Origin: Halobacillus salinarum
GTDB taxonomy: Bacteria; Bacillota; Bacilli; Bacillales; Halobacillaceae
Reading direction: 5' to 3'
NCBI RefSeq assembly: GCF_022919095.1
Contig: NZ_CP095073.1
Location: 3,658,001 to 3,722,000 of the forward strand
DNA length: 64,000 bases
Each line of letters starts with the position of its first letter. Position 1 is the first letter of the stretch. The notes under the pieces were generated by a model, which worked only from the letters and a program-made list of their open reading frames with translations, was not told where the DNA came from and did no database searches. Below, in pieces: positions 17,406-25,514 of this stretch. Both the position numbers and the translations under genes were made by a program.

Positions 17406-18782
17406 TTAATAGAGATTTCCCTGTCGGTACATAATGGTGGATATCTTCATCACGGTATGAATGTAGCAGTTCTGTCTTAGAGGAAATGGATCACCAAAAA
17501 ATTGCGGATAGATGGTATCCATCGTATGACGCAGCTTGTCATAAAGCCGTTCATAAACCTCATCTTCATCCATGAATTGCGTTTCCCTTCCTTGAACCCA
17601 TTCAAAGTAAGAAACGATAACACCACCGGCATTTGCGAGGATATCAGGTACAATCAAGATCCCTCTGTCAGCTAAATATTTGTCTGCCTCTTCTGTAATC
17701 GGGCTGTTCGCACCTTCAATAATCAACTTGGCTTTAATATCTTTAACGTTTCCTTCGTGAATTTGGTCTTCCAATGCAGCAAGCATAAGGACATCTACAT
17801 CAAGTTCAAGCAAATCATCACGATCTTTAATCTGTGCTGTAAGCTTACTCTTTCCTAACTCCTCTTCCGTACGGGGTAAATCTCCGTCATTGGCCTCCGC
17901 ATGTTTAACGAGCGCAGGGATATCCAGACCTGACTCATTATACAGCATTACGTTTTGGTCGCTGACTGCGACGATTTTATTTTGAAGATAATTACAGTGA
18001 TAAGCTTCTAAAGCTGCAACAGAACCTAAATTCCCAAAACCCTGTACAGCCATAGTTAAAGGCTGATCGGCATGCGCCAGTGCAGTCTTGGCAAATCGGT
18101 TGTCCGTCTCAGAAAGCCATTGCTTATTCTTATGAAGAAAGTCATGCATCATATAGCGAAAAGTAAAATAGACACCTTTCCCTGTAGCTTGTCTCCTTCC
18201 AAGTGATCCTCCATTGACAATGCTCTTCCCAGTAAAACTGCCCCGGTATTCTGTGCCGGGATGGTTTCCTTTAAATTCTCCCATCATCCAGTCCATTTCC
18301 CGTTCTCCGGTGCCTACATCAGGCGCAGGAATATCTTTATCCGGGCCTAAAATATCGTCAAAATATTGTACATACTTCTTACATATCAAATTTAACTCTT
18401 TATTAGAGTAGTCCTTAGGATTGATCACCACGCCACCTTTAGCCCCGCCAAATGGAAGTTCGTGAAGCGCATTTTTCAACGTCATCAGCTTTGCAAGATT
18501 AGCTACTTCGTCTTCATTTACTGATTCATGAAAACGTATTCCTCCTTTATAAGGACCAACAGTGTCGTTATGCTGCACTCGAAAAGCCGGCACGCGTATA
18601 ATCATGCCGTTTTCCAAAGCCACCCTTAAAAAGGATTTATGTATATGGTTAGGTGTGGATAATATAGCCACTAAGGATTTAAAAGCTTGATCTCTAGTCT
18701 GTTCCTGGAGATCAGGCAGAAATGACTCATCCTTTAATAAAGCAGTTAATGATTCTTCAATGATGGATTGTTGTTTGTGCAT
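17406..18782 (-). CDS. Glu/Leu/Phe/Val-type dehydrogenase, probably glutamate dehydrogenase
   Basis: 458 residues from the ATG at 18782, which has GGGGAG upstream; the frame extends to 18815 without support. The family deaminates an amino acid with NAD(P). Seen: VGPYKGGIRFH and PFGGAKGGVVINPKD (substrate site and catalytic Lys), PAPDVGTGEREMDWM, and the nucleotide loop AVQGFGNLGSVA. It is about 30 residues longer than B. subtilis RocG/GudB, with extra residues just before the nucleotide-binding domain (LHKNKQWLSETDNRF). Glutamate is the likely substrate, but leucine or other amino acids are possible. Monocistronic. Confidence 0.87.
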   Translation of the reverse strand: MHKQQSIIEESLTALLKDESFLPDLQEQTRDQAFKSLVAILSTPNHIHKSFLRVALENGMIIRVPAFRVQHNDTVGPYKGGIRFHESVNEDEVANLAKLMTLKNALHELPFGGAKGGVVINPKDYSNKELNLICKKYVQYFDDILGPDKDIPAPDVGTGEREMDWMMGEFKGNHPGTEYRGSFTGKSIVNGGSLGRRQATGKGVYFTFRYMMHDFLHKNKQWLSETDNRFAKTALAHADQPLTMAVQGFGNLGSVAALEAYHCNYLQNKIVAVSDQNVMLYNESGLDIPALVKHAEANDGDLPRTEEELGKSKLTAQIKDRDDLLELDVDVLMLAALEDQIHEGNVKDIKAKLIIEGANSPITEEADKYLADRGILIVPDILANAGGVIVSYFEWVQGRETQFMDEDEVYERLYDKLRHTMDTIYPQFFGDPFPLRQNCYIHTVMKISTIMYRQGNLY

Positions 18783-19046
18783 GTGTGTGATCTCCCCTTC
18801 ATAAAAATTTTCCATGACGATTTACCCATCTAAATGACTCATTCCCGATTCCTCACTTTCAAAACTTTTTAATAGGCTGCCTGCCTGATTATTTGGAAAA
18901 TGCGTAAATTATCGAGGTATATCTAGTTTTATGTTTCAATTTTTGGTACTCTTTAAGATGGAAGACAGGAGTAAGCGGTTACTGAAAAAGCATCATCCAT
19001 TTGAATGAAAAAACAACTCAGCTGGCACAAAAGGTGGTTATAACTA

Positions 19047-20108
19047 ATGAAGAAACTCGTGATATTAGGCGGCGGTTATGGAGGAATTAAAATTCTTCTC
19101 ACTCTACTAGATCAAGGTCTGCCTGAAGATATTCAAATTACTGTCATAGATCGCAATCCATACCATTCATTAAAAACAGAATTTTACGGAATTGCTGCGG
19201 GTACGGAATCCGATCGAAATGTACGCCTCGAATTTCCTGCTCATGAGCAGGTCGATTATGTGTACTCCGAAGTTAAAAAGATTGATACAGATAAAGACCA
19301 AGTGCTCGTTGAAGAGCCGCATGAACCCATTTCCTATGACTACCTCGTTGTAGCACTGGGTTGTGAAGACAACTACCACGGGATTGAGGGAGCTAAAGAA
19401 TTTACAAAAAGCGTCCAATCTATCTCTCAAGCGAGAGAAGCCGGGTTTGCTGTCAGTGAACTGAAAGCTTACGGCAAAGTGTCTGTGGTAGGAGCAGGAC
19501 TCAGCGGAATCGAAGTAGCTTCGGAAATCAGGGAAAGCCGACCTGATTTAAACATCCGGCTGCTGGATCGCGGTGAGACCGTACTCAGAGCCTTCGATTC
19601 AAAAATTCAAGATTATGTGGAAGAATGGTTTGCTAAAAATGATGTGGAAGTTCTGCATAATGCCAATGTAGGATATGTGGAAAAAGACGGGGTTTGCAAC
19701 AATGGAATCTGCTTTATTAATGACGTCACTATTTGGACTGCTGGCGTCCGTCCAAACCATCTGGCAAGAGAACTCCCTGTTGAAAAAGATACTCAGGAAA
19801 AAGTAGTAGTCAATGAATTCTATCAAGTACCGAAACGGCCGAATGTTTACATTGTCGGCGATTGCGCCTCCTCTGAGCATTCGCCTAGTGCCCAGCTGGC
19901 AGGACAGCAGGGAGAACAAATTGCGGACATCCTTTCATCTGTTTTAAGAGGCGAAACTCCTCAGAAACCAAAGCCGCTCAAACTGAAAGGCGCATTGGGA
20001 TCTCTTGGTAAATCAGACGGATTCGGAAATATGCTGCAAAAACCAGTTACAGGACTTCTGCCCCGTTTAGCTAAATCCGGTGTCCTTTGGCTGAATAAAC
20101 GCCACTAA
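19047..20108 (+). CDS. Type II NADH dehydrogenase-like FAD oxidoreductase (YutJ-like)
   Basis: 353 residues with two dinucleotide-binding motifs, VILGGGYGGIKIL at the N-terminus for FAD and VSVVGAGLSGIEVASEI around residue 150 for NAD(P)H. A C-terminal VYIVGDCASSEHSPSAQLAGQQG closes the FAD site. The length is close to YutJ of B. subtilis, and shorter than the ~400-residue NDH-2 Ndh/YumB. It lacks an obvious long C-terminal membrane helix. The role is likely electron transfer from NAD(P)H to quinone or another acceptor at the membrane. AAGGTGG precedes the ATG. Monocistronic. Confidence 0.8.
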   Translation: MKKLVILGGGYGGIKILLTLLDQGLPEDIQITVIDRNPYHSLKTEFYGIAAGTESDRNVRLEFPAHEQVDYVYSEVKKIDTDKDQVLVEEPHEPISYDYLVVALGCEDNYHGIEGAKEFTKSVQSISQAREAGFAVSELKAYGKVSVVGAGLSGIEVASEIRESRPDLNIRLLDRGETVLRAFDSKIQDYVEEWFAKNDVEVLHNANVGYVEKDGVCNNGICFINDVTIWTAGVRPNHLARELPVEKDTQEKVVVNEFYQVPKRPNVYIVGDCASSEHSPSAQLAGQQGEQIADILSSVLRGETPQKPKPLKLKGALGSLGKSDGFGNMLQKPVTGLLPRLAKSGVLWLNKRH

Positions 20109-20202
20109 GACTCAAGTCTTAGTTATCACTTGAAATCAATTCTTATTTATGGCAGAGTTTTAGATGATTACTAAATAGTTAACCAACTAAATGAAGATAA
20201 AT

Positions 20203-20292
20203 GTAGGGGGACCAGTAAAGCTGGTTGAGATTGTATCCGATAGATACTGACCCTTGGAACCTGACCTGGTTTATACCAGCGTAGGAAACATA
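20203..20292 (+). ncRNA. TPP riboswitch (THI box)
   Basis: Conserved TPP-riboswitch blocks are present: GCTGGTTGAGA, then ACTGACCCTTGGAACCTGA, then CTGGTT-loop-ACCAGCGTAGGAAA. A terminator 30 bases later and a thiamine-precursor transport operon complete the picture. TPP binding should favour the terminator and shut the operon. Confidence 0.95.
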
Positions 20293-20320
20293 ATGAACGA
20301 CTTATCGTTTATAATCATGT

Positions 20321-20353
20321 GCACCCTAGGCAAAGGTTCCAGGGTGCTTTTTA
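20321..20353 (+). terminator. Terminator of the TPP riboswitch
   Basis: GCACCCT (20321-20327) pairs with AGGGTGC (20341-20347), followed by TTTTTAT. It lies between the aptamer and the first gene. Confidence 0.85.
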
Positions 20354-20413
20354 TATGCTCATGGGTTCCACCAGGTATTCTTAAGTAGGTTAACAACATA
20401 AGGAGAATGAAAG

Positions 20414-21421
20414 ATGAACAAATTACTAATTTCTTTGGCAATCCTCATTTTTGGACTTGCTGCCTGCTCTGGTGACGACCATGCCTCCCAGTCCTCAAGC
20501 GGGGAAGGCCAAAAGACCAAGTCTGTGAAACTAGTCCTTGATTGGACGCCGAACACAAACCACACCGGCATTTATGTCGCAAAAGAGAAGGGTTACTTTG
20601 AAGAGGCCGGACTCAACGTGGAAATTCTGATGCCGGGAGAAACCGGTGCTGATCAACTCGTTGCTTCCGGAAAAGCTGACTTTGGAATCAGTGCGCAGGA
20701 AGCTTTGACACAGGCTCGTGTACAAGACATTCCGATCGTTTCTATCGGGGCTGTCATTCAGCATAATACTTCAGGATTTGCGTCTCCGAAAGAAAAAAAG
20801 ATTAGTTCACCTAAGGATTTTGAAGGTAAAACTTATGGCGGTTGGGGGGCACCTGTAGAGAAGGCGGTCATCTCCTCCATTATGAAAAAGGAAAACGCCG
20901 ATGTGAACAAAGTAGATATCGTAAATATGGGAAACACCGACTTTTTTACTGCTGTCAAAAGAGATGTCGATTTCGCATGGATCTACTATGGATGGACAGG
21001 CGTTGAAGCAGAGCTTCGCAATCAAGAGCTTAATATGCTCTATTTAACGGACTACTCCGAGAAGCTTGATTATTATACCCCTGTGCTCACGACTAGCGAA
21101 CGCATGATTGACAACCATGCCGATACCGTTAAAGCCTTTATGAAAGCCGTATCGGAAGGGTATCAATATTCCATCGACCACCCTGAAGAAGCCTCAGAAA
21201 TTCTAATCGATGCCGTACCTGACCTTGACCCTGAGCTCGTAAAAGCCAGCCAGAAGTGGCTCTCACCAAAGTATAAAGATGATGCCTCACAATGGGGAAT
21301 TCAGAAGGAAGAAGTCTGGCAAAATTATGCGGATTGGATGTACAACCATGATTTATTGGACAAACAATTAAACGCAAAAGACGCGTTCACCAATCAATTC
21401 CTGCCAGAAAATAAGGAGTGA
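20414..21421 (+). CDS. ThiY-like substrate-binding lipoprotein for thiamine pyrimidine precursor
   Basis: 335 residues with a lipoprotein signal (LIFGLAAC, Cys at 17). The mature part is an NMT1/THI5-type periplasmic-binding fold: VLDWTPNTNHTGIYVAKEKG, GADQLVASGKADFGISAQE and GGWGAPVEKAVISS. Members bind formylaminopyrimidine or hydroxymethylpyrimidine, the pyrimidine half of thiamine. It heads an operon under a TPP riboswitch with a permease and an ATPase, matching ThiXYZ. The precise ligand is not proven by sequence. Confidence 0.9.
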   Translation: MNKLLISLAILIFGLAACSGDDHASQSSSGEGQKTKSVKLVLDWTPNTNHTGIYVAKEKGYFEEAGLNVEILMPGETGADQLVASGKADFGISAQEALTQARVQDIPIVSIGAVIQHNTSGFASPKEKKISSPKDFEGKTYGGWGAPVEKAVISSIMKKENADVNKVDIVNMGNTDFFTAVKRDVDFAWIYYGWTGVEAELRNQELNMLYLTDYSEKLDYYTPVLTTSERMIDNHADTVKAFMKAVSEGYQYSIDHPEEASEILIDAVPDLDPELVKASQKWLSPKYKDDASQWGIQKEEVWQNYADWMYNHDLLDKQLNAKDAFTNQFLPENKE

Positions 21422-21427
21422 ATCGTA

Positions 21428-21718
21428 ATGGCGGACTCATTAGTAAGTATACAAATTATTCCTAAAACCAAAGGCGGAGAAGATGTGATTTCTTATGTGG
21501 ATGAAGCTATTTCATGCATCCAAAAATCAGGATTGAAGCACGAAGTCCACCCTTTGGAGACTACGATTGAAGGAAACTTAAGCGATATCTTTCAGCTGAT
21601 TGAAGAGATGAATGAAGCCATGATTGCCAAAGGCAGTATAAACGTAATATCCCAGATAAAAGTGCTGTACCAGCCAAGTGGTGCTTCTATGGATCAGCTC
21701 ACGGAGAAATACCGTTGA
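21428..21718 (+). CDS. Thiamine-binding MTH1187/YkoF-like protein
   Basis: A 96-residue single-domain protein of the MTH1187 (DUF77) family: MADSLVSIQIIPKT at the start, then EVHPLETTIEGNLSDIFQLI. Proteins of this fold, including YkoF, bind thiamine or related pyrimidines. Located seven bases after the binding lipoprotein; its stop overlaps the start of the permease (TTGA). It probably acts as a cytoplasmic ligand-binding partner or sensor of the transporter. That role is inferred. Confidence 0.82.
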   Translation: MADSLVSIQIIPKTKGGEDVISYVDEAISCIQKSGLKHEVHPLETTIEGNLSDIFQLIEEMNEAMIAKGSINVISQIKVLYQPSGASMDQLTEKYR

Positions 21719-22488
21719 GATTACTATTTCAAAGAGGATGGAGACCCATTACGGTCCTCATCCTTTTCCTTATCATTTGGGAATTTTTATGCCGTTTGTT
21801 TAACGTGCCAGCCTGGCTGTTACCTGCACCATCAGATATTTTGCATGAAGGAATCAACGGGTGGCCCTCTTATAAGCACCATCTTTATTCTACGATTGTC
21901 CTTACACTGCTTGGTTTTTTAACTGGAACAGTCATCGGACTGCTAACAGCGTTCGTATTGCACCTGCTTCCCGCGGTAAGGGAAGCTTTATATCCGCTTT
22001 TGATATTATCGCAAAACATTCCCATTATTGTGCTAGCCCCATTGCTCGTAATCTGGTTTGGCTTTGGATGGCTTCCCAAAATCCTCGTCATCGTACTCGT
22101 CTGTTTTTTTCCGATCGCTGTAGCAGCAATGGACGGTTTAAGACAGACCAGCCAGGAGCTTATGCACTATATGAAAATGGCAGGAGCTACAAAAGCACAA
22201 ATTTTCACAAAACTGGAATGGCCGCATGCCCTTCCGTCTATATTTTCCGGATTAAAAATTTCAGCTACTTATAGTGTAATGGGGGCTGTCATTTCTGAAT
22301 GGCTGGGAGCTAAAAATGGCATCGGTGTCTATATGACTTTAGCTTCCTCTTCCTTTCATACCGATCGTGTGTTTGTCGCTATTTTTTTAATTATGCTGCT
22401 GAGTTTATTATTCTTCCTTGTTATTTCTTTACTTGAGAGGCGGGCTGCGAAATGGCAGCAGAAGAAAGGTGAAAAAGCAAATGGCTGA
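21715..22488 (+). CDS. ThiX-like ABC permease
   Basis: 257 residues, about six membrane segments, of the nitrate/taurine/thiamine-precursor (BPD_transp_1) permease type. The EAA-like coupling loop is MKMAGATKAQIFTKLEWPHALPS. It starts with TTG, overlapping the preceding stop by four bases, with GGAG ahead. The C-terminal basic tail (RRAAKWQQKKGEKANG) overlaps the start of the ATPase gene by eight bases, so translation is coupled. Confidence 0.9.
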   Translation: MRLLFQRGWRPITVLILFLIIWEFLCRLFNVPAWLLPAPSDILHEGINGWPSYKHHLYSTIVLTLLGFLTGTVIGLLTAFVLHLLPAVREALYPLLILSQNIPIIVLAPLLVIWFGFGWLPKILVIVLVCFFPIAVAAMDGLRQTSQELMHYMKMAGATKAQIFTKLEWPHALPSIFSGLKISATYSVMGAVISEWLGAKNGIGVYMTLASSSFHTDRVFVAIFLIMLLSLLFFLVISLLERRAAKWQQKKGEKANG

Positions 22489-23209
22489 ACTAATCGTAAA
22501 TAACCTCCAAAAATCCTTCGATGAAAAAATGATAATAAAAAAATTATCGTTTACCATTCACGAAGGTGAGTTTGTATCCGTGATCGGTCCTTCCGGAAGT
22601 GGAAAAAGTACGCTGTTTCACCTGATTGGCGGGTTATACCAACCTGATTGCGGCAACATCCTGTTAAATGATCAGAATATCACCGGCAAACGAGGACACA
22701 TAAGCTATATGCCGCAGAGCCCTTCATTATTTCCGTGGAGAACCATCCTTGATAACGTTCAGCTCGGCCAGGAAATTTCGGGAAAACAGGATCAGTCTGC
22801 GGCGAAAGCAATGGTTAAGACTGCTGGTCTCGAAGGGTATGAGAATGCCTACCCAAGCCAGCTATCCGGCGGCATGAAACAGCGCGCTTCCTTTATCCGC
22901 TGTCTGTTAAGTCCACAGCCGTTGATGTGTCTGGATGAACCTTTTTCTGCCCTGGATGAGTTGACGCGGCTGGAAATGCAGAAGTGGCTGCTATCGATTT
23001 GGGAGCACCATAAGCATTCGGTCCTGTTTGTAACCCATAATATTGAAGAAGCGCTTTACCTTTCTGACCGAATCCTTGTGCTTTCCACAAGTCCTGCAGA
23101 AATTAAAAAAATCTACACCATTCCCTTCGAAAGACCGAGAGAACAATCGCTTATGTTATCGCAGGAGTTTTTAGAATGGAAACGGGAAATCTATCAGGAA
23201 TTGAGGTGA
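22481..23209 (+). CDS. ThiZ-like ABC ATPase
   Basis: 242 residues from the ATG at 22481 (AAAGGTG upstream; the longer frame from 22418 lies inside the permease). Walker A GPSGSGKST, Q-loop MPQSPSLFPW, signature LSGGMKQR, Walker B LMCLDEP, H-loop VTHN. It belongs to the nitrate/sulfonate/pyrimidine importer ATPases, matching the neighbouring permease and binding protein. Confidence 0.92.
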   Translation: MAELIVNNLQKSFDEKMIIKKLSFTIHEGEFVSVIGPSGSGKSTLFHLIGGLYQPDCGNILLNDQNITGKRGHISYMPQSPSLFPWRTILDNVQLGQEISGKQDQSAAKAMVKTAGLEGYENAYPSQLSGGMKQRASFIRCLLSPQPLMCLDEPFSALDELTRLEMQKWLLSIWEHHKHSVLFVTHNIEEALYLSDRILVLSTSPAEIKKIYTIPFERPREQSLMLSQEFLEWKREIYQELR

Positions 23210-23214
23210 GTTTA

Positions 23215-23997
23215 ATGAAGAATGCGATTATAGATGCTCATATCCACTTAGATATGTACGAAGAGTGTGAAAGAAACCAACTATTAAATGAGCTTGATAT
23301 GTACAAGGTTGAGAAGGTAATTGCTGTCTCGACCGACTACCAGTCTGCTTTAACCAACCTTGAATACAGTAAGCAAAATAAGAAGATAAAGCCAGCCGCA
23401 GGCTTTCATCCTGAACAGCCATTGCCTGAAGAAGCTGAGCTGCAAAAGCTCTTTTCCCTGATCGAACGAAAAAAGAATGAAATAGTTGCAATAGGTGAAG
23501 TCGGTCTTCCTTACTACTTGCGGAAAGAACAAAAACAACTTTCTCTTAATTCCTACATTGAAATTCTGGAAGTTTTCGTAAAGTATGCCGCTAAAACCGG
23601 TAAACCCATTGCCCTGCACGCCATTTATGAGGATGCTGAAATTGTCTGTGACTTACTAGAAAGGTATTCTGTCTCCAACGCCCATTTTCATTGGTTTAAA
23701 GGATCTGAAAAAATTTTGCAAAGGATGAAGGAAAACGGCTACTTCGTGTCGTTTACCCCAGATTGTCTTTACGAGGAAGAAATAAAGAGGATCATTAAAT
23801 CTTATCCAATAGAATTAATGATGGCAGAAACAGACGGTCCCTGGCCGTTTGCAGGACCATTTTCCGGAGAACTTACCCATCCCAAAATGATCCACTCTTC
23901 CATCAAGCAGATTTCCAGGCTTAAGAATGTTCCTATGCAGGATGTCTACTCCCGCTTTTTCAAAAACACCAGCATATTTTACGATTTGCAGGAATGA
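23215..23997 (+). CDS. TatD-family metal-dependent hydrolase, last gene of the thiamine-precursor operon
   Basis: 260 residues from the ATG at 23215 (GAGGTG upstream). TatD-type TIM-barrel metal ligands are visible: the N-terminal DAHIHLD, GFHPEQ, VAIGEVGLPY (Glu), ALHAIYED, AHFHWFKG and AETDGPWPF. It starts five bases after the ATPase stop, so it belongs to the TPP-regulated unit. TatD proteins are usually annotated as nucleases, but the superfamily also includes amidohydrolases. In this setting it may process an imported pyrimidine, such as removing a formyl group, the job YlmB does elsewhere. That is inference. Confidence 0.82.
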   Translation: MKNAIIDAHIHLDMYEECERNQLLNELDMYKVEKVIAVSTDYQSALTNLEYSKQNKKIKPAAGFHPEQPLPEEAELQKLFSLIERKKNEIVAIGEVGLPYYLRKEQKQLSLNSYIEILEVFVKYAAKTGKPIALHAIYEDAEIVCDLLERYSVSNAHFHWFKGSEKILQRMKENGYFVSFTPDCLYEEEIKRIIKSYPIELMMAETDGPWPFAGPFSGELTHPKMIHSSIKQISRLKNVPMQDVYSRFFKNTSIFYDLQE

Positions 23998-24104
23998 AAA
24001 CGAAGTAAAATGAGGTCGATGAATGGATGAAGAAAATTTTCCTTTTTAAATCCAAGGGAATCACTCTTTTTAGATTGGCCACTGTTGATTCCACGATGAG
24101 CGGG

Positions 24105-24207
24105 CGGTGGTGACGCCTGCGAAAACAGCGCGAGCCGAAGACCCACCTGGTCAAGTGATCTTCTGACCAAGGGAGCTTGAGGCCGTGCGAGCGGCAAGCA
24201 ACCACCG
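24105..24207 (+). repeat. GC-rich palindromic intergenic repeat, copy A
   Basis: A ~100-base element, clearly richer in GC than its surroundings, bounded by inverted ends CGGTGGT (24105-24111) and ACCACCG (24201-24207). Inside, CCTGCGAAAACAGCGCGAGC and GGGAGCTTGAGG...GCGGCAAG resemble a GC-rich repeat I recall from many Bacillaceae genomes. A second, opposite copy lies at 38613-38711. No credible reading frame. Confidence 0.7.
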
Positions 24208-24270
24208 ACAAGCGATTCGTGAGCATCAACGACAGACTTTAACAGCATTTCTAAATTAGAAGGAACTTTT

Positions 24271-24945
24271 TCAGGCTTCCTTTCTATTTTTCATTTCTTC
24301 CTGGACCTCTCGGATCAGATGAGGGGTTTGATTAATTATTCTGCCGGTATAGGCATAACCTGCCATAATGACTATGGATATTCCCCAGCTTAAAGCCTGC
24401 TTAAGAATAATTCCTTTATCAAACGCTTCAACACCGTACTCTTTAATAAGCCAGAATTTCACTGTGGCCAGGATAATATTTTGCAAGGCAAAAGCTAAAG
24501 TTATTAGATTCAGGAGCACAAAAAGCCTTTTTTTATGAAACAGTTTGTAGCTGAATTTACGATCATATCCCTGCAATTCTGTGAAATCAAGCAGAAAATA
24601 TAATGCGAGAGGTCTTCTTGCCAGCATAGTCAGCAAAAAGAAGACAGCCATCACATAAGCAAAGACCACATTATTCCACAATAACTGTAAAGCAGAACCG
24701 GCAAGCACATCGATCAAGGTGCCAATTACCAGGTTGCTTATCATAAAAATCCCAAATACATTCACTTTTTTAAGAGCAAGAAAACGATAAATCGTATAAA
24801 CGATGCCAGGCACTGTAGACAAGAGCATGGCATAGTAATCGCCGATAACATCACGGGTCAGGTGCCAGACAGCTAAAGGAAAAACTACATAACAAACAAT
24901 GTCTAATACAATAAAAGTACGATTATTCAAGTTTAAATCCCCCAT
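24271..24945 (-). CDS. Multi-pass membrane protein of unknown function (VC0807-like)
   Basis: 224 residues from the ATG at 24945, with about six hydrophobic segments (e.g. VCYVVFPLAVWHL, FGIFMISNLVIGTLIDVLAG, FVLLNLITLAFALQNIILA). The pattern resembles the VC0807-type/septation-like membrane proteins; this is tentative and says nothing about function. No good ribosome binding site precedes this ATG. A TTG at 25026 with GAGGGAG farther upstream is an alternative that would add 27 residues. A structured RNA with an intrinsic terminator lies directly upstream on the same strand. Confidence 0.7.
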   Translation of the reverse strand: MGDLNLNNRTFIVLDIVCYVVFPLAVWHLTRDVIGDYYAMLLSTVPGIVYTIYRFLALKKVNVFGIFMISNLVIGTLIDVLAGSALQLLWNNVVFAYVMAVFFLLTMLARRPLALYFLLDFTELQGYDRKFSYKLFHKKRLFVLLNLITLAFALQNIILATVKFWLIKEYGVEAFDKGIILKQALSWGISIVIMAGYAYTGRIINQTPHLIREVQEEMKNRKEA

Positions 24946-25062
24946 GAGCTTAGATACTACTGATACGAATTGGATATAAACTTCGTTTCGTAAAATTACA
25001 GTACCTGTTGTTTTGGAAGGTCCCAACAGCAGAATATCTCCCTCAGGTACGCCTTCTGAACC

Positions 25063-25200
25063 AAAAAAAACCGATCCTCTAGTTAGGACCGGTTTAATAT
25101 ATGTAGGCCTGCCATTCCATATGAAATGGTTAAGTTTCCCGCAGTCGTTTATGCGTTATGGAATGGCATTGATAAAACTGTATCACAGGCTTGCGGTTCA
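25063..25200 (-). ncRNA. Structured RNA ending in an intrinsic terminator (leader or stand-alone sRNA)
   Basis: On the minus strand, TGCCATTCCAT (25158-25168) pairs perfectly with 25110-25120 around a 37-base loop. A small hairpin TGATA/TATCA (25181-25185 with 25170-25174) precedes it, and GCCTG/CAGGC (25186-25190 with 25107-25111) can close both into a three-way junction. An 11-bp stem with one G-U (25085-25095 with 25068-25078) plus eight T follows. A possible promoter, TTGAGT-17-TATAGC (25211-25239), starts next to the Spo0E-family stop. I match it to no riboswitch class I know. Confidence 0.5.
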
Positions 25201-25239
25201 TTCAAGTAGAGCTATATTGAATCAGCGGGAGGGACTCAA

Positions 25240-25398
25240 TTAACGGTCTCTCGTGGAATCTCGCCATTTATTCAACAGACCATCCAGCTCTTGAGATATT
25301 TGCAGCAATTCTTCATCCTGAGGGTTGCTGTAATAGATTTGATACATGACTTCTCTCAAATCTTCAATCTGCTGCTCCAGCTTCAATTTATAATCCAA
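25240..25398 (-). CDS. Spo0E-family aspartyl-phosphate phosphatase
   Basis: A 52-residue gene starting with TTG at 25398, eight bases after AAAGGGG. The protein is two helices: an N-terminal KLKLEQQIEDLREVMYQIYY and, after SNPQDEELLQ, the Spo0E-type signature ISQELDGLLNKW. Spo0E-like proteins dephosphorylate Spo0A~P or related response regulators and delay sporulation; the S-x3-D segment (SQELD) is the catalytic site. It has its own promoter at 25435-25463 and sits downstream of the Ter operon terminator. Confidence 0.85.
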   Translation of the reverse strand: MDYKLKLEQQIEDLREVMYQIYYSNPQDEELLQISQELDGLLNKWRDSTRDR

Positions 25399-25434
25399 AT
25401 CATCAACCCCTTTAGTAATGAATTGCCTGATAAA

Positions 25435-25463
25435 GTTTTAATAAAACCTGGGATTTATTTCAA
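25435..25463 (-). promoter_or_regulatory. Promoter of the Spo0E-family gene
   Basis: Minus strand TTGAAA (25458-25463), 17-base spacer, TAAAAC (25435-25440), about 35 bases above the TTG start. Confidence 0.6.
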
Positions 25464-25470
25464 TCATGTA

Positions 25471-25509
25471 AAAAGAACAGAAGATGAACTCAGCCACCTT
25501 TCTGTTCTT
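25471..25509 (-). terminator. Terminator of the Ter operon
   Basis: AAGAACAGAA pairs with TTCTGTTCTT (25473-25482 with 25500-25509); TTTTT precedes ACATG on the minus strand. It begins right after the telA-like stop. Confidence 0.85.
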
Positions 25510-25514
25510 AATGG

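Noticed and set aside
18816-19046. Stress promoter in the gap between glutamate dehydrogenase and the NDH-like gene
   Set aside because: A GTTTCAA segment is present but there is no GGGWAW at the right spacing, so no SigB call was made.
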